Shown here one piece after another: positions 39,601-45,049 of a stretch of 60,000 nt of DNA. Source of the DNA: Strigamia acuminata (taxonomy: Eukaryota > Arthropoda > Chilopoda > Geophilomorpha > Linotaeniidae); contig OX442318.1 in assembly GCA_949358305.1 (NCBI GenBank), positions 10,090,517-10,150,516 on the forward strand, written 5' to 3'. The position numbers were made by a program, and so were the translations under genes. The notes below the pieces were generated by a model. The model searched no databases. It saw only the letters and a program-made list of their open reading frames with translations, and was not told the DNA's origin. Positions within the stretch are counted from its first letter, which is position 1, and each line of letters starts with the position of its first letter.

Positions 39601-41530
39601 CCGAGAGTGCGGACGAAGGAACACCTTTCAATTTCACTCGTCACATGGACCCCATTCATTACTCGGATGCTCACCATATGGACTTGGGTCCATCTCCCCA
39701 GGGTTACCTGGACGGTGGGTGGGCGCTTTCCTCGGGTAACACAAATAATTGTTGTTTCACACTCCCATTCCTCACATCACAAAGTACAAATCAGCAAAGT
39801 AGTCTACACACTCGCCAGGTTTTATCACGATTCATAGCTCTGTTGGGGACATAACTTACGAGTTGTCTGGAAATGGCAACACATTAGCCACATTAGGTGC
39901 ACTCAAAAGTTTGTTTTTAGTGTTTATATAAACGGAATGGACAGCAAAAGCAACCGTAAACATTGGTAGAAAGAAAGACCACTGGTAGCGTGGTTTTTTA
40001 AGTGGTATACGCTTGGTTTGGGTTTTTACAATCTAATTCAAAATGGTTGACACAAAAGTTAGATGTATGGTTGAACTTCCATTTGTTAAAGTGCTTTGAG
40101 GTGAAGCACCGTCAAAAAATGTAAGTACAGTGTAGGCTGCGTAGACCGAACATAGCACCGTCCGGACAGCTGTGTGGTCCGGACAAGTTTGCCGGGGCCC
40201 GGACCCAACCAATCAGGAGCAATGCTAAATTTGCTCTTTGGTCTGGACAGCTCCCCCTTCCGGAATCCAGACACTGCGATGCGTCCGGTATAGGGAAAAA
40301 TCGCTGTGTAGTGCGGACAAAAACCAAAAATGCTGATTTTCTAATGAAGCAAATTGGAAAAAAAATTTAAAAAACTAAATTTAAATACAAAATTAATTTA
40401 TTGCATGTTCACAAGGGTTGGAAATGGTTGGAAAAGGTACTGTTTCACCATGTGCACGTCGTAATGTGCACGTGATCACGAACATGGACATAACGTAACA
40501 TATGTGCACAAGGCGCAACGGTAACTTTAATGCAAATTCCCTTCTCCAACCCTTGTGAACCTGTAATAAATTAATATTTTACTTAAATTTTAGTGTTTTT
40601 AATTCTTTTTCTAATTTGTTTCATTAGATAATCGGCATTTTTGAATTGTTTTAATGTAGCAGAAATTGATTTTCTTTAACTCTTTAGTCCGGACAAATGC
40701 AATCAGAATAGACACTTCCATGGAAAGAGTCAATTCTGACTGCATTAAAACAGTTTTCTACTGATCTTAATAGATACTAGTATTGTCCACTTGATAGTAT
40801 CCTTTGAAAAAAGTCCATCATAGAGAAATACTTTGCTCCTGCCAATTGATCTAAAGTATCGACAATTCTATACAGTGGATAGACCATTTTCTTTGTTATC
40901 GCATTAAACCGTTTCCAAACCACACAAAATCGCCATTTCCCATCTCTTTTCTTTATCAATCTCTGTGTTTTGTGCTGGATGCTGGGTCTGTTTTAATTTT
41001 CATGTTGTTTTAATGGTAATCTATGAGTCTAAAAATGAATTAATCCCACACACGTTTGTACTTCGACATGTTTTTTATCTTTTGTTTTTGCTGTTTATGG
41101 TCACACAAACTCACTTTGAGTGCACTTAACAAGAATTGACTACGTGCAGTCCATATTTCAAATTAGGATCTAATGGATCTGAAAAGATTCAACAGTCTCC
41201 ACACAATTTCTTGACTCCATTATTCACCCCATGGAGTTTATTTCCTCAGCTTCTAAGTGTATTTAATGTTTTAATTGAAATTTGAATTATTGTTTACAAT
41301 TTCTCCATAATTTTCTTCCGCAGATTTAAAATCAAATAAATACAATGGACCACCTATTGACAGAGAAGAAGCAACTCTCTTGGTTAGAAGGTAAATAAAT
41401 AAATAAATATGTGACAAAGGATGTAAATACTAATTGAAATTACCATCGTTTCAGGTTCCAGTCTAATCCTTCTAACACACCACTAATGCACAGCCGTGAG
41501 CTGGCACAAGATTACACGATAGCCGTGTAA
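510..41530 (+). CDS. Dscam2: Dscam2-like cell adhesion receptor, 3' two thirds (multi-exon)
   Basis: Type I membrane receptor of the Ig superfamily; family members mediate homophilic recognition between neurites. The domain order seen is Ig6 (half), Ig7, Ig8, Ig9, FN1-4, Ig10, FN5-6, membrane helix, cytoplasmic tail, which is the Dscam signature. Ig10 between FN4 and FN5 is diagnostic. Coding exons were placed from GT-AG sites and phase; most extracellular junctions are phase 1, as expected for exon-shuffled domains. With Ig7 version A, 27 exons give 1438 codons and a TAA at 41528-41530; version B substitutes for A. Ig1-5 and the start lie upstream of the window. Exactly two alternative Ig7 exons matches insect Dscam2 rather than hypervariable Dscam1. 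The C-terminus ...TIAV could be a class II PDZ ligand (inference). Family assignment is very secure; the Dscam2 orthologue call is an inference from gene structure. Confidence 0.93.
672..3635. other. Dscam2 intron before Ig7 version A
   Basis: Poly-A/T tracts at 770-850, a GC-rich island at about 1830-1950 of unknown origin, and a dispersed repeat at about 2806-2935 that recurs inverted near 27061-27190. A (CAA)n tract lies near 3251. No gene seen. Confidence 0.5.
3636..3980 (+). CDS. Dscam2: Dscam2 alternative Ig7 exon, version A (with Gly/Ser insert)
   Basis: A complete Ig domain in one 345-bp phase 1-1 exon (acceptor tttcag, donor gtaaat). It starts PPKIIPFSFQDD, has B-strand SC, the HWLKNG tryptophan and the F-strand NYTC motif. 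It aligns along its length with the exon at 4892-5179 but carries about 19 extra residues, almost all Gly, Ser, Ala and Thr, between the C and D strands (bases about 3775-3840). Being a multiple of three and symmetric in phase, it can be used, swapped or skipped without shifting frame. Mutually exclusive use is inferred from Dscam2 of other insects. Confidence 0.92.
4166..4865 (+). mobile_element. Solo LTR, probably Ty3/gypsy-like, between the two Ig7 exons
   Basis: 700 bp starting TG and ending CA, flanked by the 4-bp duplication CTAC (4162-4165 and 4866-4869), the size usual for Ty3/gypsy elements. The left half is an array of about eight 43-bp units with CTGATTGGC and ACGACGTCA, reading as U3 enhancer repeats. 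A polyadenylation signal AATAAA lies at 4809-4814 near the 3' end, followed by agttttatttgagtc, like an R region. There is no internal retroelement coding, so this is a recombined solo LTR. The ends and duplication are seen directly; the superfamily is inferred. Confidence 0.68.
4190..4530 (+). repeat. 43-bp tandem repeat with CCAAT-like and CRE-like cores
   Basis: About eight copies; the register is exactly 43 bp in the central copies and decays at the right. Each copy carries ATTGG (inverted CCAAT) and GACGTCA; the last copies contain the full palindrome TGACGTCA. It lies inside the putative LTR U3. Confidence 0.8.
4892..5179 (+). CDS. Dscam2: Dscam2 alternative Ig7 exon, version B
   Basis: A second Ig7 copy of 288 bp, phase 1-1, acceptor tatttcag and donor g|gtaaca. 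It starts PPLLNPLSFQDD, has TWLKDG and NYTC, and lacks the Gly/Ser insert of version A. Its acceptor lies only 26 bp after the end of a solo LTR. It is GC-rich compared with the surrounding intron, as is version A. Confidence 0.92.
5180..6939. other. Dscam2 intron between Ig7 version B and the GGGCCCCC array
   Basis: Degenerate repeats around 5470-5760 built on short blocks such as aaatgcactttt, poly-A/T tracts, and otherwise unremarkable AT-rich sequence. No gene seen. Confidence 0.45.
6940..8045. repeat. Complex tandem array, unit ~25 bp (gggcccccaaaaatatcttt)
   Basis: About 1.1 kb of diverged units alternating tctttgctgggccccc with aaaaatat, ataaaatct or gttaacaggg. Several higher-order units repeat, for example ctcctcataaaatctcttta followed by tgggccccctttaaaagtat. 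Long open frames on both strands come from the repeat and have no codon-bias support. Confidence 0.85.
8434..8553 (+). CDS. Dscam2: Dscam2 exon: first half of Ig8
   Basis: Acceptor cctcag, donor gtaaac. Encodes PPQWITEPQDTAVLVG, then the B-strand IDC and the C-strand ITWKKA. Phase 1 at both ends. Confidence 0.9.
9106..9225. repeat. 29-bp tandem repeat, four copies, in a 5.4-kb intron
   Basis: Unit attattccaaactttttgga plus catgatttt. A fifth partial copy is at about 9400-9420 and is followed by ctgactgta. The surrounding 8554-11340 shows no gene. Confidence 0.75.
11367..11839. mobile_element. piggyBac-like MITE
   Basis: Flanked by TTAA on both sides, with inverted ends CCCTTGGAGGCA and TGCCTCCAAGGG. 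TTAA targets and ends starting CCC are the piggyBac hallmark. No transposase frame. A right-truncated relative is at 17333. Confidence 0.68.
12904..13064. mobile_element. Diverged MITE of the CAGTCGAAACTC family
   Basis: TA-flanked, starts CAGTCTAGACACCTTATAAC and ends GGAGTTTCGACTG; 161 bp. It is a diverged copy of the 184-bp elements at 15761 and 35793. Confidence 0.7.
13101..13592. mobile_element. TA-flanked MITE with GAGAGTTTG ends
   Basis: Inverted ends GAGAGTTTGTGGGATGCATT and its near complement at 13570-13592, flanked by TA. 492 bp with no transposase frame. Its right 190 bp recur at about 46121-46301, and a fragment is at about 11350-11366. Confidence 0.68.
13981..14157 (+). CDS. 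Dscam2: Dscam2 exon: second half of Ig8
   Basis: Acceptor gatag, donor gtaagt. Encodes the rest of Ig8, including NGTLSFVQATEADRGYYLC and the G-strand. It follows a 5.4-kb intron. Confidence 0.9.
14355..14690. mobile_element. Mariner-like MITE
   Basis: Inverted ends CAGGGTGAGT and ACTCGCCCTG with TA next to the right end. About 335 bp and non-coding. It lies in the 690-bp intron between Ig8 and Ig9. Confidence 0.55.
14848..14992 (+). CDS. Dscam2: Dscam2 exon: first half of Ig9
   Basis: Acceptor ttgcag, donor ag|gtacta. Encodes PARFDIKSKNQTVKKNQMA, LSCQATGDNP and TITWT. It ends in phase 2, and the next exon supplies the last base of an arginine codon. Confidence 0.9.
15761..15944. mobile_element. 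184-bp Tigger/pogo-type MITE
   Basis: Flanked by TA, starts CAGTCGAAACTCTTTATAAC and ends with its inverted complement. The interior holds further inverted ATAACGAAT blocks and the shared middle ccatagaacaccatgttaaa. It shares ends with the longer element at 18515-19050. Confidence 0.85.
16730..16878 (+). CDS. Dscam2: Dscam2 exon: second half of Ig9
   Basis: Acceptor tttag, donor gtacgt. Encodes LIIPQAERGDTATYHCEVSN, the standard D-x-A-x-Y-x-C end of an Ig fold. Confidence 0.9.
17238..17616. repeat. 379-bp segment bounded by a perfect 22-bp inverted repeat
   Basis: The arms at 17238-17259 and 17595-17616 are exact complements (core CGCGCCCGGTATCTTG). The piggyBac-like MITE fragment at 17333-17590 lies inside. 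Either an unrecognised element with a nested MITE or a foldback. No clear target duplication was found. Confidence 0.6.
17333..17590. mobile_element. Truncated copy of the piggyBac-like MITE
   Basis: Starts TTAACCCTCGGAGGCATAAG and follows the same sequence as the complement of 11600-11839, then stops before the second terminal repeat. Confidence 0.65.
18515..19050 (-). mobile_element. Decayed Tigger/pogo DNA transposon with HTH remnant
   Basis: 536 bp flanked by TA, with CAGTCGAAACTC ends shared with the 184-bp MITEs. The minus-strand frame at 18596-18778 reads KLNIIDAIDNG, VAEEFNLSCSTIST and ILRNRDKI, a helix-turn-helix of the CENP-B/pogo transposase N-terminus. The catalytic domain is absent, so it cannot move itself. 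It is the likely relative of the source of this MITE family. Confidence 0.75.
19738..19869 (+). CDS. Dscam2: Dscam2 exon: first half of FN1
   Basis: Acceptor tcccag, donor gtcagt. Encodes PDAPRNVRVLDQSKR, then ITWTEP and YIVQYKL, the A to C strands of fibronectin type III repeat 1. Confidence 0.9.
19980..20345. repeat. Tandem repeats in the FN1 intron
   Basis: First a ~12-bp acaaattttgac/ataaattttgat array (about 19990-20165), then 30-bp units built on ttagtcaaatttcataaaaa with tttcaacaat (20190-20345). Confidence 0.8.
20539..20706 (+). CDS. Dscam2: Dscam2 exon: second half of FN1
   Basis: Acceptor tttcag, donor gtaaga. Encodes VGSLFPASIYNLRVLAENDI, the E to G strands with the conserved YNLRV tyrosine. 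Confidence 0.9.
20780..21320. repeat. ~30-bp tandem repeat in the FN1-FN2 intron
   Basis: Degenerate units built on tgcatttttaggctcaaaaa and tgaaagaaaa. About 17 copies. No coding signal. Confidence 0.8.
21926..21996 (+). CDS. Dscam2: Dscam2 exon: first part of FN2
   Basis: Short 71-bp exon encoding PTGPPQKVKVDAVDSNTLKV and SWK. It ends in phase 0 at a gtagga donor. The next coding exon is nearly 3 kb away. Confidence 0.88.
22130..22620. repeat. ~12-24-bp purine-rich tandem repeat
   Basis: Degenerate units of aaggaaaattttaagaaaaa. It is followed by a C/A-rich low-complexity stretch (about 22740-23210). The polypurine strand is the sense strand of Dscam2. Confidence 0.8.
23989..24259. mobile_element. 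hAT-like MITE with perfect 8-bp target duplication
   Basis: 271 bp, ends TAGACTTTGACCGATAT and its complement, flanked by GTATTTAG on both sides (23981-23988, 24260-24267). The interior is rich in GATATCGG and CCGATAC blocks. An 8-bp duplication is typical of hAT. No transposase. Confidence 0.8.
24962..25205 (+). CDS. Dscam2: Dscam2 exon: remainder of FN2
   Basis: Acceptor cctgcag, donor gtacgt. Encodes GNIQGYYVGYKVYDS and YGIVVQSFNRLGPGPKSDE, the C to G strands of FN2. Confidence 0.9.
25261..25407 (+). CDS. Dscam2: Dscam2 exon: first half of FN3
   Basis: Only 55 bp after the previous exon. Encodes PDKPPSEVQCTTVSAQSLHV, then GWESPP and GYKVLYAP. Phase 1-1. Confidence 0.9.
25493..25648 (+). 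CDS. Dscam2: Dscam2 exon: second half of FN3
   Basis: Acceptor atttag, donor gtaaat. Encodes LHGLERNTNYSIQVLAFTRV and GDGVKSEAV, the E to G strands of FN3. Confidence 0.9.
27061..27190. repeat. Dispersed repeat, inverted relative to 2806-2935
   Basis: Shares cttccggcggta, the long tttgtgtgtgtgttt block and ttaacttgacttgaatg (as complements) with the copy at 2806-2935. A dispersed element of unknown class. Confidence 0.65.
27189..27224. repeat. 36-bp perfect palindrome
   Basis: Centred on TCGCGA at 27204-27209; 18-bp arms match without mismatch (core ATACCGTATTATCGCGATAA). Confidence 0.85.
28135..28270. repeat. CATCGCG-rich degenerate array
   Basis: About ten degenerate ~15-bp units of acttcatcgcg or ttaatcgcg with spacers such as cggac and acga. 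GC-rich for an intron. Confidence 0.7.
28793..28932 (+). CDS. Dscam2: Dscam2 exon: first half of FN4
   Basis: Acceptor catcag, donor gtaagg, ends in phase 0. Encodes PDAPAQIKAALTSQES, VVWKAP and YTLYMR. Confidence 0.9.
29145..29301 (+). CDS. Dscam2: Dscam2 exon: second half of FN4
   Basis: Acceptor ctgcaag, phase 0 start, donor gtaagc. Encodes YEATNLKLGRRFDFWVTAST and VGEGQSTRVV. The start was chosen because it keeps phase 0 with the preceding exon. Confidence 0.87.
29580..29778. repeat. Near-perfect long inverted repeat beside a satellite
   Basis: Arms of about 78-80 bp (29580-29660 and 29699-29778) around a ~40-bp loop. Both arms contain ctacttagtaccttgcttca or its complement. It would fold as a long hairpin in DNA or RNA. 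Confidence 0.88.
29785..30137. repeat. 18-bp satellite tgttgcgatattgcgata
   Basis: About 350 bp of highly homogeneous repeats with 9-bp sub-periodicity. It is open in several frames on both strands because the unit has no stop in those frames and its length is a multiple of three. It is not a gene. Confidence 0.93.
30802..30916 (+). CDS. Dscam2: Dscam2 exon: first half of Ig10
   Basis: Acceptor ttccag, donor gtaaaa. Encodes AQIVSFNDQV, LPCKAVGAPAP and EWLM. This is the Ig domain that sits between FN4 and FN5 in all Dscams. Confidence 0.9.
30986..31140 (+). CDS. Dscam2: Dscam2 exon: second half of Ig10
   Basis: Acceptor cacag, donor gtactt. Encodes DDGSLFISTIQRSDAGNYSC and RVQNVYGKD. The intron before it is only 69 bp. 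Confidence 0.92.
31295..31393 (+). CDS. Dscam2: Dscam2 exon: first half of FN5
   Basis: Acceptor tttcag, donor gtaaat. Encodes PPLTPALFLSATSLTSIQVK and WRSPDDGG. Confidence 0.9.
31455..31640 (+). CDS. Dscam2: Dscam2 exon: second half of FN5
   Basis: Acceptor ttcaag, donor gtaagg. Encodes YNLHYKRNYGEWEEV, ENLWCGTRYQIYL and the closing strand. A 61-bp intron precedes it. Confidence 0.9.
31667..31693. promoter_or_regulatory. Inverted pair of TCAAGGTCA sites
   Basis: TGACCTTGA at 31667-31675 and TCAAGGTCA at 31685-31693, 9 bp apart, 27 bp into a 3.4-kb intron. Each is a perfect extended nuclear-receptor half-site of the FTZ-F1/ERR type. Function is only inferred. Confidence 0.35.
32010..32900. 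repeat. Compound satellite: 12-bp, 15-bp, 12-bp arrays
   Basis: gtagtattcttg (12 bp) at about 32030-32190 and again at 32725-32890, with a 15-bp attcattataaaatt array at about 32455-32625 between them. Open frames in both directions are by-products of unit lengths divisible by three. Confidence 0.88.
32901..35024. other. Rest of the FN5-FN6 intron
   Basis: No gene seen. A MITE-like element is at 34521-34860; the rest is AT-rich single-copy-looking sequence. Confidence 0.45.
34521..34860. mobile_element. MITE-like element with GTTCACAC ends
   Basis: Left end catgccctgttcacacctaa and right end ttaagtgtgaaccacgcat are imperfect inverted repeats. 340 bp with an interior copy of gtgttcacac. No clear target duplication was confirmed. 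Confidence 0.55.
35025..35318 (+). CDS. Dscam2: Dscam2 exon: complete FN6
   Basis: 294-bp phase 1-1 exon (acceptor ttccag, donor gtaacc) encoding a whole FN3 repeat: PEIPPKDKLL, CPILYFVVEYKEKEKDTW and KPGTWYNLRVTAHNSAG. Confidence 0.93.
35405..35569 (+). CDS. Dscam2: Dscam2 exon: transmembrane segment
   Basis: Encodes a short juxtamembrane linker, then a hydrophobic helix (about 35470-35545, VVISVIISVLIVAAAIILV) followed by four consecutive cysteines and basic LHRQRQ, which fits a stop-transfer anchor; the cysteines could be palmitoylated (inference). The acceptor is a TAGCAG tandem site, so the exon can begin at 35405 or 35408 with a one-alanine difference. Confidence 0.92.
35793..35976. 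mobile_element. 184-bp Tigger/pogo-type MITE, second copy
   Basis: TA-flanked, same length and ends as 15761-15944, and its interior matches that copy in inverted orientation. It lies in the intron just after the membrane exon. Confidence 0.85.
35977..37313. other. Intron after the Dscam2 membrane exon
   Basis: No additional exon, element or strong repeat recognised. A GC-rich low-complexity patch of ggccac repeats is at about 35640-35760, before the MITE. Confidence 0.4.
37314..37481 (+). CDS. Dscam2: Dscam2 exon: cytoplasmic tail 1
   Basis: Acceptor ttgcag, donor gtatta, phase 1-1. Encodes a hydrophilic segment starting KPAENKQLQNAKFQV. No enzymatic domain is visible. It is placed by phase and by following the membrane exon. 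Confidence 0.75.
38088..38227 (+). CDS. Dscam2: Dscam2 exon: cytoplasmic tail 2
   Basis: Acceptor ttttag, donor gtattt, ends in phase 0. Encodes LQQQQENNACPYASF and SQYHTYSGRNS. The CPYASF tyrosine block resembles the conserved tyrosine motifs of arthropod Dscam tails. Confidence 0.82.
38289..38382 (+). CDS. Dscam2: Dscam2 exon: cytoplasmic tail 3 (GC donor)
   Basis: Acceptor ttccag (tandem CAGCAG, so one glutamine is optional). Encodes QQPHSQKSPLYSKVQKQLL and QQHAQGMPLEQQE. It ends AG|GCAAGT: only this GC donor gives the phase 1 needed by the next exon. Reading on to the first GT (38408) gives phase 2 and breaks the frame downstream. Confidence 0.82.
38509..38899. mobile_element. MITE with AAAGGT..ACACAAG ends
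   Basis: Left aaaggtagacacacaagaaa and right cttgtgtttccaccttt are inverted repeats, continuing into gcggctaaaatt/aattttacccgc and agcttgc/gcaagct. A truncated relative covers about 28275-28415. It lies inside the GC-AG intron. Confidence 0.65.
39154..39273 (+). CDS. Dscam2: Dscam2 exon: cytoplasmic tail 4
   Basis: Acceptor cgttag, donor gtaggt, phase 1-1. Encodes DYVTHGSESDLSDTEV and MQYSESFGQ, an acidic Ser-rich segment. Confidence 0.85.
39388..39714 (+). CDS. Dscam2: Dscam2 exon: cytoplasmic tail 5
   Basis: Acceptor ctctcag, donor gtgggt, phase 1-1. Encodes PDLLYHRPGSTSTDTSPDSE, KYPKPNLVAGN and HMDLGPSPQGYLDG. It contains an internal 63-nt stretch (39527-39589) with GT..AG ends that could be removed in frame; see findings. 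Confidence 0.82.
40391..40577. mobile_element. Small MITE with TTCACAAGGGTTGGA ends
   Basis: TTCACAAGGGTTGGA at about 40408 is mirrored by TCCAACCCTTGTGAA ending at about 40559, with flanking attaatttatt also mirrored. About 187 bp. Confidence 0.65.
40777..40959 (-). pseudogene. Ty3/gypsy-type reverse transcriptase fragment
   Basis: A 60-codon open minus-strand stretch with KRDGKWRFCV, LNA-like FNAITKK and AKYFSMMD, matching the early reverse-transcriptase motifs of Ty3/gypsy elements including one of the catalytic aspartates (motif A). The rest of the polymerase is absent. A relic in a Dscam2 intron. Confidence 0.75.
41324..41390 (+). CDS. Dscam2: Dscam2 exon: cytoplasmic tail 6
   Basis: Acceptor ccgcag, donor gtaaat. 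67 bp encoding LKSNKYNGPPIDREEATLLV, ending in phase 2. Confidence 0.8.
41455..41530 (+). CDS. Dscam2: Dscam2 last coding exon
   Basis: Acceptor tttcag. Encodes FQSNPSNTPLMHSRELAQDY then TIAV and TAA. The last three residues, Ile-Ala-Val, fit a class II PDZ-binding end. Confidence 0.83.
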
Positions 41531-41624
41531 ATAATCGTGATTACATTCTGTTCCCTCCATGATGGAATTTAAAGAAAAAAATCTCTGACTCATGAGTCTT
41601 CCAAGAAGAAACTTGAAAATAGGA

Positions 41625-41774
41625 AATAAAACTGCCGCCTGTGCATCAAAACATGAACTTTTATACTTTTTATCAGTCAGCTTAATGTGACTGTGATTAA
41701 GGACATTTTAATTTTGTTTGTACAATATATATGTGTATATACATACATATATCAATTTAAAAAGTACAAATAAA
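41625..41774 (+). terminator. Dscam2 polyadenylation signals
   Basis: AATAAA at 41625-41630 and again at 41769-41774, 95 and 239 bp after the stop codon. They fit a short 3' UTR and probably mark the end of the Dscam2 transcript. Confidence 0.55.
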
Positions 41775-42648
41775 TGATTTAATTTTTTTTAAAATATTCC
41801 CCATTTTGGGGGATTCTACATTCCCATTTTTTAAAAACAGGGTATACCCAAAATGAAGAGAAAACAAATAATTTTTTTTGTAATTAAAAAATTGAATACA
41901 ATACAGCGTATAAACTCTTGTTATAAAGAAACAAGCCTTGAAAATAAATTATGTTTGATGAGTAAAAAAATGTTGTGAAGTGTTTGGCAATTGTCAAAAT
42001 TCAGAAATGCTGCTGAACTTCTTCTTCAGATCGAAACAAGTGAACATCAGTTTCAACTATAATAACTACAGCCACTGCATTTCATCGTTACAAAAGGCCT
42101 TAAATTTTATTTACCATTTTATTCAGCAATTTAGTTAGTTAATATTTCTTACACTTGTTCCTATGTTGTGTATATTTGAAGTGTTCAGACAGTCACTCAG
42201 AATATGTTTATCAATAAAACATGGCCAGCAGTTCCAACTAATCAACAATTTCGAGGCCAACCATTTAATCTTAAAAGATGGTAACCAAAAGAAAAATATG
42301 CATTCGTATATGATTTTTCAAGGTAGGAAGAAATGAAAAACACAGTCAAGAGTAAGTGGATTGATCAAAAGCACAAATACCAATACAAACAATGTGCAAA
42401 TTAAAAACAGATGTACCGATACTAAAAAGTATTTCTGTCAATGATTGTAGATTTGTAGAGCAGCATCTGTCAATTCTACAGACCTCGATGACTTGTTTTT
42501 ACTGAAATATTTTTATTGCTTATTATGAAGTAATTCAGCTGGACTAAAGCTGTAAGCAATATGAACAAAGCAAATTCAGATTTATATACTCAAATTCAGT
42601 AAACCAGAATTTTACGCTCAATTTTTCAGTTTGTCAGATCAGATAAAA
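41775..42648. other. Intergenic region Dscam2 to first acyltransferase
   Basis: AT-rich. Around 42175-42330 and 42500-42550 are blocks resembling the 5' part and leader of the downstream acyltransferase genes (for example tgttcagacagtcactcaga and agctggactaaagctgtaag), so a fragment of a third paralogue may be here. No complete gene. Confidence 0.4.
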
Positions 42649-43732
42649 ATGTTCAAGTATCTAAGAGCATTTATTTATGTTCTGCTGTCTCTAATTTTCT
42701 GGGCACACATCATTCCAATACTATGCATATGCGAAGTATTCAGGCAATTTCTGAAAGTATGTTTGTGCTTAAAACACAAACAGTGGATCAAACTCGTCGA
42801 CAATACTGATTGTCTATGCTTAGTTCTGAAAGATGGTTCAATATCAGTGATAAACATCTGCATGATTCTTCAAGGAACGGTTAACTTAGAACAAATTAAA
42901 AACGCAGTGGAAGATAAATGGACAGCTGTGAAGAAGAACAACCAACACAAGCATTCCAAACTTCGCCAACACATTGCCGATTCTTGTGGATATTTCTACT
43001 GGTTACCGGACAAGAATTTCTCCATTGACAACCACGTCCGACTGTACGATTGCAAACCGCCTTCAAATCAAAACGAACTCGACGACTTGTGTTCTGAAAT
43101 TTGTAGCAAGCCGTTATCCGAAACCAGATCACCGTGGTTGGTATTAGTCTTCCAACTAGACGGATCCTTTGGGAACGAACCTCGCTATGTCATTTTCTTC
43201 AGACTTCATCATTGCCTGTGCGATGGCTATAGCTTGATCCAAATGATAAGTCATTTCTTCCTTGATGAAAAATATAATACTTTATCCAAACCAAAACCAA
43301 AACTCACTTTACTCTCTTATTGGTTTTATCTTACCAAAAATGCAATTAATACCACTTTTACTCTATTTTACTATCCCAAGTTATTATTTGACACTCTCTT
43401 TTTCAAAGATTGCAATATTTTACACGGTCCACCACAAACAGGGAAGAGATTTCTTAGGCAACTCACGTTCTACCCTTTACCTCGAGTTAAGAAACTGGCA
43501 AAAGCAACTGGAGCAACTATCAATGATGTAATGCTATCGTGCATAGCCGGAGCCTTGAAAAAATATTTCTCTAAGAACAATGCAATACCACTAAGGAATG
43601 TGCATTGTCTTGTCCCAGTTTCGAGACATAGTGTATATGAAGAAATTGGTTTCAAGAATAAGACGTCTCTTGAATACGTCCCTCTTGCAGTCAATGGCAG
43701 TACTGCCTTGGTGCGATTGAAAAACACTGTGC

Positions 43733-44780
43733 GAAGTCACTTCATTTCGTCGCCATTCATTTCGTCGCCCCCGTACTTTTTTTTAATAAAGGTTGTGTTG
43801 AAAATTTTTTTTTCATTTCGTCGCCCTAATTTCATCAACATATCATTTCGTTGCCCTATCATTTCGTCGCCCTATCATTTCGTCGCCCTATAATTTCGTC
43901 GCCATATCATTTCGTCGCCATTTCATTGTTGTGGAATTTTCACCGCCATTGCAGTAGAACACGCCGAAGCGTAACGTCGTATAGACGTGCGCCGAAACGT
44001 TGTAGCGACGTTTCATTTATTAATTTCTTCTTTCCATTCTTTGTGGCTTTTTGATTGCTCAATTCCCCCCTCGTCTGCCATCCAACAAATGGAGTTGGAA
44101 GAAAAAAAACCAATGGCTAACGGAGAAGAAGATGAAAATCCAAATACAATTCCATCTTTTAAGGGTGACTAATTTCATGCTGCAGTACAAATACCTCATG
44201 ATCATTTATTGCAGAGATGATTCCTGGTATTCGAAGAATTTCGGGGAATCTAATGCTTTGGTTTCAGATATTAAGCGAGACTTTTGTGTGGTTTGGACTA
44301 GAAGGTTTTATGATGTACATGCCCAAGTATTTAGAACACAAGTTTCACATTACAGCATCACAAGCAAGCATTTGGACAGGTAACGATTAATTAAATTGAT
44401 TACAATTGGGCAATTAATATATTTTTAATCAATTCACACAAGGAACCGCATTTTTCCTTCCCTCTGTGGTCGGTGATCTCGTCGTTGGGTTTCTCGTACA
44501 GCGTTATCAACCAACGACCAAACAGTTAGCTGCCATCTTATCCGTGGCCAAAACACTACAAGCCATTATAATGGCCGTATCATTTCGTCGCCCTTCATTT
44601 CGTCGCCGTGTCATTTCGTCGCCCTTCTGTTCGGTTTGGGTTGTTTTCGTTCTTCAACCGTATCATTTCGTCGCCCTTCATTTCGTCGCCCTTTTTCCAT
44701 TTTGGGTGTCATTTCGTCGCCAAAAACGGCGACGAAATGACACGGCGACGAAATGAAGGGCGACGAAATGGAAGAAACCC
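43733..44780. mobile_element. Pack-type DNA transposon with ATTTCGTCGCC arms and OATP fragment
   Basis: 1048 bp with an exact 8-bp duplication CACTGTGC on both sides (43725-43732, 44781-44788). The left arm carries repeated CATTTCGTCGCC; the right arm carries the inverted complement GGCGACGAAATG, giving long imperfect terminal inverted repeats, with subterminal copies inside. No transposase is seen. The middle (about 44090-44575) is a piece of an unrelated transporter gene with its introns. The duplication size fits hAT or Merlin; the superfamily is undecided. Confidence 0.8.
44091..44575 (+). pseudogene. Captured OATP/SLCO transporter gene fragment (3 exons, 2 introns)
   Basis: Exon a (about 44091-44164) encodes ELEEKKPMANGEEDENP and IPSFK; exon b (44215-44379) encodes GNLMLWFQILSETFVWF and YMPKYLEHKFHITASQAS; exon c (44443 to about 44573) encodes FFLPSVVGDLVVGFLVQRYQ. 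The intervening introns are 50 and 63 nt, with GT-AG ends and matching phase 1. The series loop, helix, MPKYLE..F..(T/S)AS.AS, glycine-rich helix is the region around transmembrane helices 7-8 of organic anion transporting polypeptides. Both flanks run straight into the ATTTCGTCGCC arms, so this is a genomic capture and not a retrocopy. Confidence 0.75.
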
Positions 44781-45049
44781 CACTGTGCAAGTTACAAAAG
44801 AATTAAAGACCGTGCGCCTCTGTGATTTCAATTACTTTATGGCCCAGCTTATATTTAATCGATTTCCTGCTTACATGTCACGCCTCAGTTATCCTCTTCA
44901 GACCGTAACTTGTATTACAAGTAATGTGGTGTTACCCCAGAGTCAGTGTTTCAGCATCCACGGGGACAAAGTTTTAAGCTGTAATGGTTTTCCAGTACAT
45001 GTTTATAAAACGGGTACGTAAATTGTTCACATTACTTTACTAGTAGTTC

